NCBI RefSeq assembly: GCF_002081715.1 | Contig: NZ_MUKP01000019.1 | Coordinates: forward strand, 1 to 64,000 | Reading direction: 5' to 3' | Length of the DNA stretch: 64,000 nucleotides | Source: Nocardia donostiensis | Lineage (GTDB): Bacteria; Actinomycetota; Actinomycetes; Mycobacteriales; Mycobacteriaceae | Part shown: positions 1 through 7,856 of the stretch, one piece after another | Position numbering within the stretch: position 1 is the first letter of the stretch | How the letters are laid out: the number at the start of each line of letters is the position of its first letter | Translations under genes and position numbers: made by a program | Notes under the pieces: model-generated | Databases searched by the model: none | Told to the model about the DNA's origin: nothing | The model's input: only the letters and a program-made list of their open reading frames with translations

Positions 1-752
1 ACAGCTGGGTCGGCTTCGGTGTCTTCACCGTGGCGATGGTCGTGGTCGTGATCGGCTGGGTGGCTGCCACCCCGTTCACGTTCCGTCATCCGCGCGTGGT
101 GCAGCGCGTCGGGTACGCGTTGATCGGGCCGGTGCAGCGCCTGTTCGAGTACGCGGACGCGAAGCCCGGCGCGTATACGGACTCGGACATCTCCCCGTAC
201 CTGTGGCACAACGGGACCTACCCCGACAACGACGAGTACCAGCAGATGTTCGAAAACGGGTTCAAAGATTACCGATTGCGCATTTTCGGGCAGGTGCGCA
301 ATCCCGTCGAGCTCTCCCTCGAACAGTTACGTGCGCTGCCCTACCACGAGCAAACCACCCAGCACTTCTGTATCCAGGGCTGGTCGGGCGTGGCCAAATG
401 GGGTGGCGTCTCGATGCAAACCATACTCGACCTCGTCGAACCACTTCCGGAGGCCGAGTGGGTGGTCTTCTACTCCCTCGCCGAGGGTTCCGACGGAGGA
501 ACCTACTACGACGCACACGCGATCGAACAGATGAGCCACCATCTGACGATGCTCGCCTACGACATGAACGACGCACCGCTGACCTACGGCCACGGCGCGC
601 CGCTGCGCCTGCGCAACGAATTGCAACACGGTTTCAAACACGTCAAATGGATCGCGGCGATCGAATTCGTCAACCATTTCTCGGAAGTCGGCGGCGGGCA
701 CGGCGGCTACAACGAGGACCACGAGTACTACGGGTACCGGCAGTCGCTCTGA
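1..752 (+). CDS. Membrane-linked molybdopterin-dependent oxidoreductase (sulfite-oxidase fold), 5'-truncated
   Basis: This is the C-terminal part of a sulfite-oxidase-family enzyme. The frame is open to the window edge (codons start at base 3), so the true start lies upstream; the GTG at 30 is internal. A hydrophobic stretch (VVVVIGWVAA) near the visible N-terminus looks like the last helix of a membrane domain. The catalytic fold follows: QHFCIQGWSG holds the cysteine expected to ligate molybdenum (residue 114 counted from base 30), then YDMNDAPLTYGHGAPLRL and a C-terminal HVKWIAAIEFV, both typical of YedY/SUOX-like proteins. The family moves electrons between a small oxidised substrate and a membrane or periplasmic partner; the substrate cannot be read here. 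The stop lies 19 bp from the stop of the convergent LysR gene. Confidence 0.85.
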   Translation, partial: SWVGFGVFTVAMVVVVIGWVAATPFTFRHPRVVQRVGYALIGPVQRLFEYADAKPGAYTDSDISPYLWHNGTYPDNDEYQQMFENGFKDYRLRIFGQVRNPVELSLEQLRALPYHEQTTQHFCIQGWSGVAKWGGVSMQTILDLVEPLPEAEWVVFYSLAEGSDGGTYYDAHAIEQMSHHLTMLAYDMNDAPLTYGHGAPLRLRNELQHGFKHVKWIAAIEFVNHFSEVGGGHGGYNEDHEYYGYRQSL

Positions 753-771
753 AGGCGGAGGGGCGGGCAGA

Positions 772-1650
772 TCACCTCGCTGTCCGGTCCTCGGTCTCCC
801 CGGGCTGCGGGAGTGATTGCCGGATCGCCTCGGTCAGCGCCTGCTCGGCGTGGTTGGGGGCGCTGTGGCGGTGGATCAGCACGAATTCCACCGTCCCCGG
901 ATCGGGAAGACCGAGTTGGTCGCCGATCGGGACGAGCCCGTCGGGCAGGAGGGAACGCGGGTGCACGATGTAGCCGAGTCCTGCCAGTACCGCTGCGCGT
1001 AACCCGGCGCGGGAGTTGGCTGTGCATGCGGGGCGGAGGGTTATTCCCGCCTCGTGTAATGCGGTGTACGCGCAGGACCGGGTGATGCTCGGCGGTGGGT
1101 AGGCGACCAGCGGCACCGGCTCGGTGGCGTCGCGTTCGCTCACATCGGCAGGCCCCGCCCACACCAATTGATCGCGGTGGATGGGTTGCCCATGGGTCTC
1201 TCCTGGCCGGCGCATGACGAAGGCGAGGTCGACCTCACCTGCACGGAGCCGGTCGTGAATGGTGCGGCTCAGCCCGACGGTCAGCTGGAGGTCGACCCGC
1301 GGATGCCGGGCGCGGAATTCCCGCAGGATGCGCGGCAGGCCCCGGGCTACCAGGTCCTCGGCGGCACCGAACCGTAGCGGGCCCGACAGCACCGACTCGG
1401 CGAAGTAGCGGTGGGCCCGCTCGTGGGCCTCGAGGATCGCCTGCCCGAATCCCACCATCGCGGTGCCGTCAGGGGTCAATTCCATGCGGTGGGTATCGCG
1501 CAGCAACAGGACCGCACCGGCCTGCCGTTCCAGCCGGGCGATATGACCGCTGATGGTCGACTGGCGCACGCCGAGTTGCGTAGCGGCGGCGGAGAAGCTG
1601 CCGGACCGGACCACCGTCAAGAAGCTGCGCACCAGATTCGGTTCGAACAC
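772..1650 (-). CDS. LysR-family transcriptional regulator
   Basis: This 292-residue protein has the standard LysR length and layout. The N-terminal winged helix-turn-helix (about residues 1-60) includes FLTVVRSGSFSAAATQLG and the recognition helix VRQSTISGHIARLE. The C-terminal periplasmic-binding-like effector domain begins near residue 90 (GPLRFGAAEDL). It is divergent from the permease gene at 1735, with 84 bp between the two starts, the usual position for a LysR protein that autoregulates and controls its neighbour. The intergenic DNA contains TATCACAAATCGCGATCACA around a central ATCGCGAT palindrome, a plausible but untested operator. The ligand is unknown. Confidence 0.9.
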   Translation of the reverse strand: MFEPNLVRSFLTVVRSGSFSAAATQLGVRQSTISGHIARLERQAGAVLLLRDTHRMELTPDGTAMVGFGQAILEAHERAHRYFAESVLSGPLRFGAAEDLVARGLPRILREFRARHPRVDLQLTVGLSRTIHDRLRAGEVDLAFVMRRPGETHGQPIHRDQLVWAGPADVSERDATEPVPLVAYPPPSITRSCAYTALHEAGITLRPACTANSRAGLRAAVLAGLGYIVHPRSLLPDGLVPIGDQLGLPDPGTVEFVLIHRHSAPNHAEQALTEAIRQSLPQPGETEDRTAR

Positions 1651-1734
1651 CCCGGCTGTATATCACAAATCGCGATCACACTTATCGGTGCCATCGTGTT
1701 TTCAGATAACATACGGGTGGCTACGGTGGGCCGC

Positions 1735-2742
1735 GTGAAGTTTGCGCAGGCGTTCGACGGTTTCGTGATGGCGATATTCGGGATGGTCGCGGTCGCGGTG
1801 GTCCTGCCCGCCCAGGGCGTGTTCATGGACGCCGCGCAGTGGCTGGTGAAACTGGCGATCGCGGTGTTGTTCCTGCTGTACGGTATGCGCCTGGCGCCGG
1901 CCGAAGCGCTCGCGGGTCTGCGGCAGTGGCGCTTGCACGGGACCATCCTGACCCTCACCTACGTGCTGTTCCCGCTGATCGGCCTGGCGGCGTGGGCACT
2001 GACCTCCGGGGTGATCGCTGATGATCTGCGGATCGGGCTGCTGTTTCTGAGCCTGGTGCCTTCCACGGTGCAATCGTCGATCGCCTTCACCTCGATCGCG
2101 GGGGGAAACCTCCCGGGCGCCATCGTCAGCGCCTCCTTTTCCAACCTCCTCGGAGTGTTCGTCACGCCGCTGCTCGTGGTCATGTTGATCGACACCGCGG
2201 AATCGGCGCGCATCGATCCGTCCTCAGCTCTGTACATCGTCGTGCAACTGCTGGTTCCGTTCCTGATCGGGCAGGCACTGCGGCCGAAGCTCGGCCCGTG
2301 GTTGCAGCGGCGGCGCCGCGCGGCAACGCTGGTCGATCGCGGATCGATCCTGCTCGTGGTCTATACCGCGTTCAGCGAGGGGATGAACGAACGCATCTGG
2401 AGCAAGACCTCGCCGGGTCAGATCCTCATCGTGAGCGCTATCTGCTGCGCCATCCTCGCCACCGTCCTGGTCACCTGCACACTGGTGGCCCGCTGGCTCC
2501 GTTTCGCATGGGCCGACCGGGTCGTGATCATCTTCTGCGGGTCCAAGAAGAGCCTGGCGACCGGCCTGCCGATGGCGACGGTCCTGTTCACCGGACAGCC
2601 GGTCGGACTGCTCGTCTTGCCGCTGATGATCTTCCACCAGATCCAGTTGATCGTCTGCGCCTGGCTCGCATCCTCGTTCGCTGCGAAGCGTCCCACCACG
2701 ACCGACCGCCAGGGCATACCTCAGGAAGCACCTTCCGCCTGA
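1735..2742 (+). CDS. Bile acid:sodium symporter-like permease (SBF-like, BASS superfamily)
   Basis: This is a 335-residue polytopic membrane protein of the SBF-like (YocS/Rv-type) branch of the BASS transporters. The GTG at 1735 is chosen because it begins VKFAQAFDGFVMAIFGMVAV and the first helix; the frame is open further upstream into the LysR gene, but that part looks non-coding. Family-typical stretches are ALTSGVIADDLRIGLLFLSLVPSTVQSSIAF, GGNLPGAIVSASFSNLLGVF and, near the C-terminus, FCGSKKSLATGLPMA. BASS proteins carry organic anions with sodium; the substrate is not determinable from sequence. It is transcribed divergently from a LysR regulator that probably controls it, and a hairpin follows the stop. 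Confidence 0.85.
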   Translation: MKFAQAFDGFVMAIFGMVAVAVVLPAQGVFMDAAQWLVKLAIAVLFLLYGMRLAPAEALAGLRQWRLHGTILTLTYVLFPLIGLAAWALTSGVIADDLRIGLLFLSLVPSTVQSSIAFTSIAGGNLPGAIVSASFSNLLGVFVTPLLVVMLIDTAESARIDPSSALYIVVQLLVPFLIGQALRPKLGPWLQRRRRAATLVDRGSILLVVYTAFSEGMNERIWSKTSPGQILIVSAICCAILATVLVTCTLVARWLRFAWADRVVIIFCGSKKSLATGLPMATVLFTGQPVGLLVLPLMIFHQIQLIVCAWLASSFAAKRPTTTDRQGIPQEAPSA

Positions 2743-2747
2743 CCGGT

Positions 2748-2773
2748 GGCAGGCGCTGTTGGTGGCGCCTGTC
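2748..2773. terminator. Inverted repeat between convergent permease and pdhC genes
   Basis: CAGGCGC at 2750-2756 and GCGCCTG at 2765-2771 pair perfectly around an 8-base loop; two outer pairs (one G-T) extend the stem. It lies between the stops of two convergent genes (2742 and 2804) with no T-tract, fitting a bidirectional actinobacterial terminator. Confidence 0.5.
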
Positions 2774-2803
2774 CCTGCGACCGTGCTGTCCGCGTCCCGC
2801 AGG

Positions 2804-4120
2804 TCAGGTCACGATACGCAGCGGATGTTCCAGCAATTGCTGCAGCTGCTGCAGGAAACGCGCGGCCACCGCACCGTCGAGCGCCCGATGATCCGCGGAC
2901 AGGGTGACACGCAGGATCTTCCGGCACACCACCCCGTCGCCGTCCGGCCGCAGCTCGTCGCGGACAGCACCCACGGCGAGGATCGCCGATTCGGGTGGGT
3001 TGATCACCGCGGTGAACTGCTCGATGCCGAACATCCCCAGGTTGGAGATCGTGAATGTGGCGCCGGTCATCTCGTCGGCGCGCAGCTTACGTTCCCGGGC
3101 GCGGTCGGCCTTGTCCCTGGTCTCGGCGGCGATCTCGGAAACACTTTTGCGGTCGGCGTCGCGGATCACCGGGACCAGCAGGCCGGCCGGTGTGGCGACG
3201 GCGACGCCCAGATGAACGCCCCGATGCCGGTGCAGTGTGTTCCCGGCGAAGGAGACATTCACGGCCGGTTCGAGGCGCAATGCCACCGCGACCGCCTTGA
3301 TCAGCAGATCGTTGACGCTGGCCTTGCCCTTGTCGGCCGCTGCCAGCGTGGTGTTGACCTCCGCGCGGAAAGCCATGAGGTCGGTGACATCTATCGCGCT
3401 GGTCAGGTAGATGTGGGGCGCCTGCTGCATGCTTTCGCTCAGACGCTGGGCCGACACCTGCTGGATCGTGGTCAGCGGGACTTCGTCGTAATCGCCGGAC
3501 GTGGTAACCGGTCCGGCAGACTTGGATTCCACCACCGCGTCGGAGCCGGGTGCGGACCCGCCAGTGCTGGACGGGCGGGCGGCGGCGCGGTGCGCGTCCT
3601 CGACGTCTCGCCGGGTGATACGCCCGCCGGGGCCGCTGCCGGTGACCCCGGCCAGATCGACACCCAGCTCCTGAGCGATCTTGCGCGCCAGCGGCGAGGA
3701 CTTCTTGCGCACTGCGCCGTCTCCCGTCCGTCCAGCCGCAGGAGCACCGGCCACCGCGCTGTCCGCGTTCGGTGCGGGAGCACCGGGAGCGACAGTGGGC
3801 TGCGCGGCGACCGGTGGCACGGCAGGTTCGGGCGCCGCCGCAGCTCCTGGTTGCGTCCCTGCGGCGGTACGGGCCGGGGTTGCTGTCCCGTCGCCGAGGA
3901 TGGCGATCGGCTCGCCGATCGGCACGCGCGCGCCCGCCTCGACGAGGATCTGTTCGAGCACCCCGTCCTCGTAGGCTTCCAGCTCCATGAGGGCCTTGTC
4001 GGTCTCGATCTCGGCGAGCACTTCGCCGCTGGTGACCTGGTCACCCTCCTGTTTGAGCCAGGCCGAGACGACCCCGTCCTCCATGGTGTCGGAGAGTCGA
4101 GGCATGGTGATTTCGGGCAC
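2804..4120 (-). CDS. pdhC: Dihydrolipoamide acetyltransferase (E2) of a 2-oxoacid dehydrogenase complex, probably pyruvate dehydrogenase
   Basis: This 438-residue E2 transfers the acyl group from the lipoyl arm to CoA and forms the core of the complex. It has one N-terminal lipoyl domain (residues 1-78; ETDKALMELE, lipoyl lysine K42), an Ala/Pro linker, and a peripheral-subunit-binding domain (SPLARKIAQELGVDL to GGRITRRDVEDA) that docks E1/E3. The C-terminal acyltransferase ends with SADHRALDG, where H411 and D415 are the catalytic pair. Last gene of a leftward operon behind lpdA-pdhA-pdhB, 24 bp after pdhB. Mycobacterial main PDH uses a homodimeric AceE, so this heteromeric system is probably an additional complex. 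Acetoin or branched-chain dehydrogenase are alternatives; the E1 sequences fit pyruvate best. Confidence 0.9.
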   Translation of the reverse strand: MPEITMPRLSDTMEDGVVSAWLKQEGDQVTSGEVLAEIETDKALMELEAYEDGVLEQILVEAGARVPIGEPIAILGDGTATPARTAAGTQPGAAAAPEPAVPPVAAQPTVAPGAPAPNADSAVAGAPAAGRTGDGAVRKKSSPLARKIAQELGVDLAGVTGSGPGGRITRRDVEDAHRAAARPSSTGGSAPGSDAVVESKSAGPVTTSGDYDEVPLTTIQQVSAQRLSESMQQAPHIYLTSAIDVTDLMAFRAEVNTTLAAADKGKASVNDLLIKAVAVALRLEPAVNVSFAGNTLHRHRGVHLGVAVATPAGLLVPVIRDADRKSVSEIAAETRDKADRARERKLRADEMTGATFTISNLGMFGIEQFTAVINPPESAILAVGAVRDELRPDGDGVVCRKILRVTLSADHRALDGAVAARFLQQLQQLLEHPLRIVT

Positions 4121-4144
4121 GGTCGTTGTCCTTCGGGTTCCGTT

Positions 4145-5137
4145 TCAGCGCCGACGGCCCACGGCCGCCAGGGTTTCCACCGCAGCGGTGTAGAGGGAGT
4201 CGGCCGATGGCAGCGCAATGCGTTCGAGCGGTTTGGCATACGGCAGCGGCACCTCGGCCATCGCCACCCGGCGTACCGGCGCATCCAGATAGTCGAAGGC
4301 TCCGTCGGAGATCGACGCGGCCACTTCCGCGCCGATGCCGTAGGTGAGCCAGTCGTCCTCGCCGATGACGGCACAGCCGGTTTTGCGCACCGACGCGACG
4401 AGGGTCTCGCGATCGAGTGGGCGGAGGCTGCGCAGGTCGATGACCTCCACCGAGATGCCCTCCGCGGCGAGCCGGTCGGCGACCTGGCCGGCCACCACGG
4501 CCATCCGTGAGTAGCCGATGAGCGTGATGTCGGTGCCTTCGCGAGTCACTGCCGCCTTGCCGATACGGGCGGGCGGAAGGTTCTCGGGGACTTCACCTTT
4601 GGTGTTGTAGAGCGCAAGGTTCTCCAGGAACAACACCGGGTCTTCGTCCTCGATCGCGGCCTTCAGCAGGGCGCGGGCGTCCGCCGGGGTGCTCGGCGCC
4701 ACCACCTTCAGGCCGGGGACGAATGCGTAGTAAAGCTCGATGTTCTGTGAATGGGTGGCGCCGAGTTGCTGGCCGCCGCCACCCGGGGTGCGGATCACGA
4801 TCGGCACGCTGGTCTGCCCACCGAACATGCCGTAGATCTTGGCGGCGTGGTTGACGATCTGATCCAGCGCCAGCAGCGAGAAGTTGATCGTCATGATTTC
4901 CACGACGGGGCGCAGTCCGAGCATCGCGGCCCCGATGGCCGCGCCGACGAAACCCTCCTCGGCAATGGGGGTGTCGCGCACCCGCTTTTCGCCGAATTCG
5001 GCCAGCAGTCCGGCGGTGATCTTGTAGGAGCCTTCGAAAACGCCGATCTCTTCCCCGATCAGGAAAACATCGTCGTCGCGCCGCATTTCGTCGCGAAGGG
5101 TTTCGCGCAGCGCTTCCCGGTAAGTCATGACAGGCAC
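4145..5137 (-). CDS. pdhB: Pyruvate dehydrogenase E1 component, beta subunit
   Basis: This 330-residue protein pairs with the upstream E1 alpha to form the thiamine-diphosphate decarboxylase of the complex. Family motifs run in order: MTYREALRETLRDEMRRD at the N-terminus, FLIGEEIGVFEGSYK, DTPIAEEGFVG (E60 is the expected ThDP-activating glutamate), ITINFSLLALDQIVNHAAK and HSQNIELYYAFVPG. The transketolase C-terminal domain starts near residue 205. The ITINFSLLALDQ stretch is characteristic of PdhB rather than branched-chain BkdB, in my reading. It starts 11 bp after pdhA stops and lies 24 bp upstream of pdhC, so the genes are co-transcribed. Confidence 0.9.
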   Translation of the reverse strand: MPVMTYREALRETLRDEMRRDDDVFLIGEEIGVFEGSYKITAGLLAEFGEKRVRDTPIAEEGFVGAAIGAAMLGLRPVVEIMTINFSLLALDQIVNHAAKIYGMFGGQTSVPIVIRTPGGGGQQLGATHSQNIELYYAFVPGLKVVAPSTPADARALLKAAIEDEDPVLFLENLALYNTKGEVPENLPPARIGKAAVTREGTDITLIGYSRMAVVAGQVADRLAAEGISVEVIDLRSLRPLDRETLVASVRKTGCAVIGEDDWLTYGIGAEVAASISDGAFDYLDAPVRRVAMAEVPLPYAKPLERIALPSADSLYTAAVETLAAVGRRR

Positions 5138-5148
5138 GGTGGGAGTCC

Positions 5149-6255
5149 TCAGACGGTGAAGAGTGGGTCGGCGGGCAGGCGGCGGGAGTCACCCTCGACC
5201 GGGGTGGCATAGGTGTAGTCGAACAGGCTCGACGGTTCCGGGTGCGGGCTGGCGTCGGCGAACTCAACTGCCGCGGCGACTTCCGCGCGCACCCCCTCCT
5301 CGATCTCGGTCACGTCCTGCTCGGTCAGCACCTCGGCTGTGCGCAAGGCCGCCTGGAATCGCACGATCGGGTCGTGGTCGCGGGCTGCCGCGATATCGTC
5401 GGCGCTGCGATATTTCGCTGGATCGACCACCGAATGCCCCTTGAGCCGGTGACTTACCGCCTCGAGCAGGGCGGGCTTCCCTTCGTTGCGCGCACCTTCC
5501 AACAGATCGCAGGCGATATCACGGACGGCGAGTACGTCGGTACCGTCGACCCGTTCGCCACGCATCCGATAGGCAGCGGCCCGCTTGTACAGATCCGGTT
5601 CGGACGAGGATTGCTCGACCGTGGTGCCCATCCCGGTCTGGTTGTTGATAACCAGGAACACCACCGGGAGCCGCCACAGCGCCGCAATGTTCAACGCTTC
5701 GTGGAACGCGCCGATATTGGTGGTGCCGTCACCCATCTGGCACACCACCACGTCGTCATCGCCTCGATAGTCGACCGCCAGTGCCGCGCCGACCGCCAGC
5801 GGAAGCTGGCCGCCCACGATGCCGTAACCACCCAGTAACCGGGTGGCGGTGTCGTACATGTGCATCGAGCCACCCCAGCCCTTCGAGGTGCCGGTGGTGC
5901 GCCCGTACAGTTCAGCCATCACCCGGCCGGGTTCGATGCCCTTGGCGAGGGCGTAACCGTGCTCGCGGTAGTTGGTGAACAGGTAGTCGGTGGGCCGCAT
6001 CGCGGCGGCCAAACCGACCACGGTCGCCTCCTCACCGAGGTTGAGGTGGCAGTAGCCGCCGATCTTGGCCTGCTGGTAGCTCTGCGCGGTGCGTTCCTCG
6101 AAACGCCGCACGAACAGCATGTCGCGGTACAGAGTGCGCAGGAATTGCGGGTCCTCGTCGGCGAGGCGGGTGTCGCCCGGTGTTTTCGCCGCTGGGCGCG
6201 GCTTGCTCGGCGAGGTCTTCCCGGAGGTCTTGCGCGATGCCGTGGTCGTGGTCAC
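5149..6255 (-). CDS. pdhA: Pyruvate dehydrogenase E1 component, alpha subunit
   Basis: A 368-residue E1 alpha with a Lys/Ala/Pro-rich N-terminal extension (residues 1-30) that probably serves as a flexible docking tail. The ThDP motif begins with GDG at 175-177 and ends with NN at 204-205. GGYCHLNLGEEATVVG, SKGWGGSMHMYD and HRLKGHSVVDPAKYR are hallmarks of the PDH E1 alpha family; the last resembles pyruvate-type rather than branched-chain E1 phosphorylation-loop sequence. It lies 11 bp downstream of lpdA and 11 bp upstream of pdhB. It catalyses decarboxylation of the 2-oxoacid and reductive acylation of E2. Confidence 0.9.
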   Translation of the reverse strand: MTTTTASRKTSGKTSPSKPRPAAKTPGDTRLADEDPQFLRTLYRDMLFVRRFEERTAQSYQQAKIGGYCHLNLGEEATVVGLAAAMRPTDYLFTNYREHGYALAKGIEPGRVMAELYGRTTGTSKGWGGSMHMYDTATRLLGGYGIVGGQLPLAVGAALAVDYRGDDDVVVCQMGDGTTNIGAFHEALNIAALWRLPVVFLVINNQTGMGTTVEQSSSEPDLYKRAAAYRMRGERVDGTDVLAVRDIACDLLEGARNEGKPALLEAVSHRLKGHSVVDPAKYRSADDIAAARDHDPIVRFQAALRTAEVLTEQDVTEIEEGVRAEVAAAVEFADASPHPEPSSLFDYTYATPVEGDSRRLPADPLFTV

Positions 6256-6266
6256 GGTGAGTCTCC

Positions 6267-7715
6267 TCAGCGCTGATGCGGCGCGATGTGTACGGGCAGG
6301 CCGAGCCCGGTCAGGGCGGCCTCCATACCTATCTCGCCGAAGGTCGGGTGGGCATGGATGGTGTCGGCGAGTTCGTCGAGAGTCGCCTCTAGCGTGATCG
6401 CCAGGGCTCCTTCGGCGATCAGGTCGCTGGCCGACGGGCCGATGATGTGCACGCCGAGCACTTCGCGATGCCGGCGTCCGGCGATGATCTTCACGAATCC
6501 CTCGGTGTCGCCGAAGGTCCTCGACCGGCCAAGGGCCGCGAAGGGGAACTTCGCGCTGATCACCTCGAGCCCCTCGGCGCGAGCCATGTCCTCGGTCCGG
6601 CCGACGCTCGCGATCTCAGGATGGGTGAAAGTCGCTGCGGGGATCACCGTGTAATCGATATGGGCCTGATGTCCGGCGATCACGTCGGCGGCGGTGAGGC
6701 CTTGATGCGAGGCGACGTGTGCGAGCAACGCCCGCCCCGTGACGTCGCCGATGGCATAGACGTGCTCGACGCCGGTGCGCAGCTGATCGTCTACCGGGAT
6801 GAATCCCCGTTCGTCGGTGGCGACTCCGGCCGCATCCAGCCCGAGTTCGGCGGTGTTCGGCCGCCGCCCCACGCCCATGAGCACCACATCGGCGTCCAGT
6901 TCCCTGGCTCGGGGCCCGCCGACGGTCACCCGGAGCGCGTCCTGCCCGGTGATCGACTCGACCGTCGACCCGGTCAGCACGGTGATACCCCGCTTGGCGA
7001 ACGACCGGCCAAGTGCCGCGCCGATCTCCTTGTCCTCCAACGGAACCAGGCGGTCCTGCAACTCGACGATCGTCACCTCGCTACCGAAGGTGGCGAACAG
7101 GCTGGCCCACTCCGCGCCGACGGCGCTGCCGCCGATCACGACCAGCCGCCGCGGCACCTCGGTCAACCCGAATGCTCCGTCGGAGGTGATCACACCGGGC
7201 AGATCCGCGCCTGGAATCGGCAGCCGTGCGGGCACCGAACCGGTCGCGATGATCACATCTTTGGCGTCGACCCGCCTGATCGGCTCGGTGGGGGCGGCGG
7301 CATAGCGCGGGCCACCCGAATAGATCGGCGACGATCCCACCGAGTGCACCTGGACCTCGGTGGCGCCGACGAATCGGGCGTGTCCCTCGATGAGAGTCAC
7401 CCCGTTTGCCCGCAGCAGTCCCGCGACGCCGTCGGTGAGTCCCTTGACGATGCCGTCCTTGCGTTGGCACACAGTAGCGAAGTCCAAGCGGACATCGTCG
7501 GCGTGAATGCCGAACTCCGCTGCGGCACTCACCATCTGGAAGACCTCGGCCGAGCGCAACATGGCCTTGGTCGGGATACAACCCCAATTCAGGCAGACGC
7601 CGCCTGGGCGCTCCTTCTCCACCACGCCGACGGACAGACCACGTTGGGCTGCGCGAATAGCAGCCACATAACCACCCGGTCCGCCGCCGACTATCAGAAG
7701 ATCGAATTCCGGCAC
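6267..7715 (-). CDS. lpdA: Dihydrolipoyl dehydrogenase (E3)
   Basis: A 482-residue FAD-dependent pyridine nucleotide disulfide oxidoreductase that reoxidises dihydrolipoate on E2 using NAD+. The GTG start (7713-7715) is preferred because GAGGAG lies 8 bases upstream and translation gives VPEFDLLIVGGGPGGYVAA, an immediate FAD Rossmann fold. The redox disulfide is GGVCLNWGCIPTK (C41 and C46), the NAD fold follows near VVIGGSAVGAEWASL, and the C-terminal active-site His/Glu motif is HAHPTFGEIGMEA. It is the first gene of the operon, an unusual order (E3, E1 alpha, E1 beta, E2). A longer frame reaches 7772 but adds Arg/Ala-rich sequence with no homology. Confidence 0.92.
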   Translation of the reverse strand: MPEFDLLIVGGGPGGYVAAIRAAQRGLSVGVVEKERPGGVCLNWGCIPTKAMLRSAEVFQMVSAAAEFGIHADDVRLDFATVCQRKDGIVKGLTDGVAGLLRANGVTLIEGHARFVGATEVQVHSVGSSPIYSGGPRYAAAPTEPIRRVDAKDVIIATGSVPARLPIPGADLPGVITSDGAFGLTEVPRRLVVIGGSAVGAEWASLFATFGSEVTIVELQDRLVPLEDKEIGAALGRSFAKRGITVLTGSTVESITGQDALRVTVGGPRARELDADVVLMGVGRRPNTAELGLDAAGVATDERGFIPVDDQLRTGVEHVYAIGDVTGRALLAHVASHQGLTAADVIAGHQAHIDYTVIPAATFTHPEIASVGRTEDMARAEGLEVISAKFPFAALGRSRTFGDTEGFVKIIAGRRHREVLGVHIIGPSASDLIAEGALAITLEATLDELADTIHAHPTFGEIGMEAALTGLGLPVHIAPHQR

Positions 7716-7746
7716 TCGTGGTGCTCCTCGTCTCGAATCAGCACGA

Positions 7747-7767
7747 TCCCGCCCGGATGCGGCGGGA
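7747..7767. promoter_or_regulatory. Hairpin in the lpdA leader / downstream of the PucR-type gene
   Basis: TCCCGCC (7747-7753) and GGCGGGA (7761-7767) form a 7-bp GC stem with a 7-base loop. It lies about 30 bp upstream of the lpdA start and 90 bp downstream of the PucR-type stop. It could end the regulator transcript or sit in the operon leader. Confidence 0.3.
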
Positions 7768-7856
7768 ATCACGAAACGAGTCTGGTCGCTACGGACTGCA
7801 CAAACAATGACGCCGAAGCCCAGGAATTACACCGAAGAATTGGGCGCACAGCACAG

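Noticed and set aside
2759-4510. 583-codon plus-strand frame over pdhC/pdhB
   Set aside because: Antisense shadow; the minus strand shows lipoyl, E3-binding and catalytic motifs.
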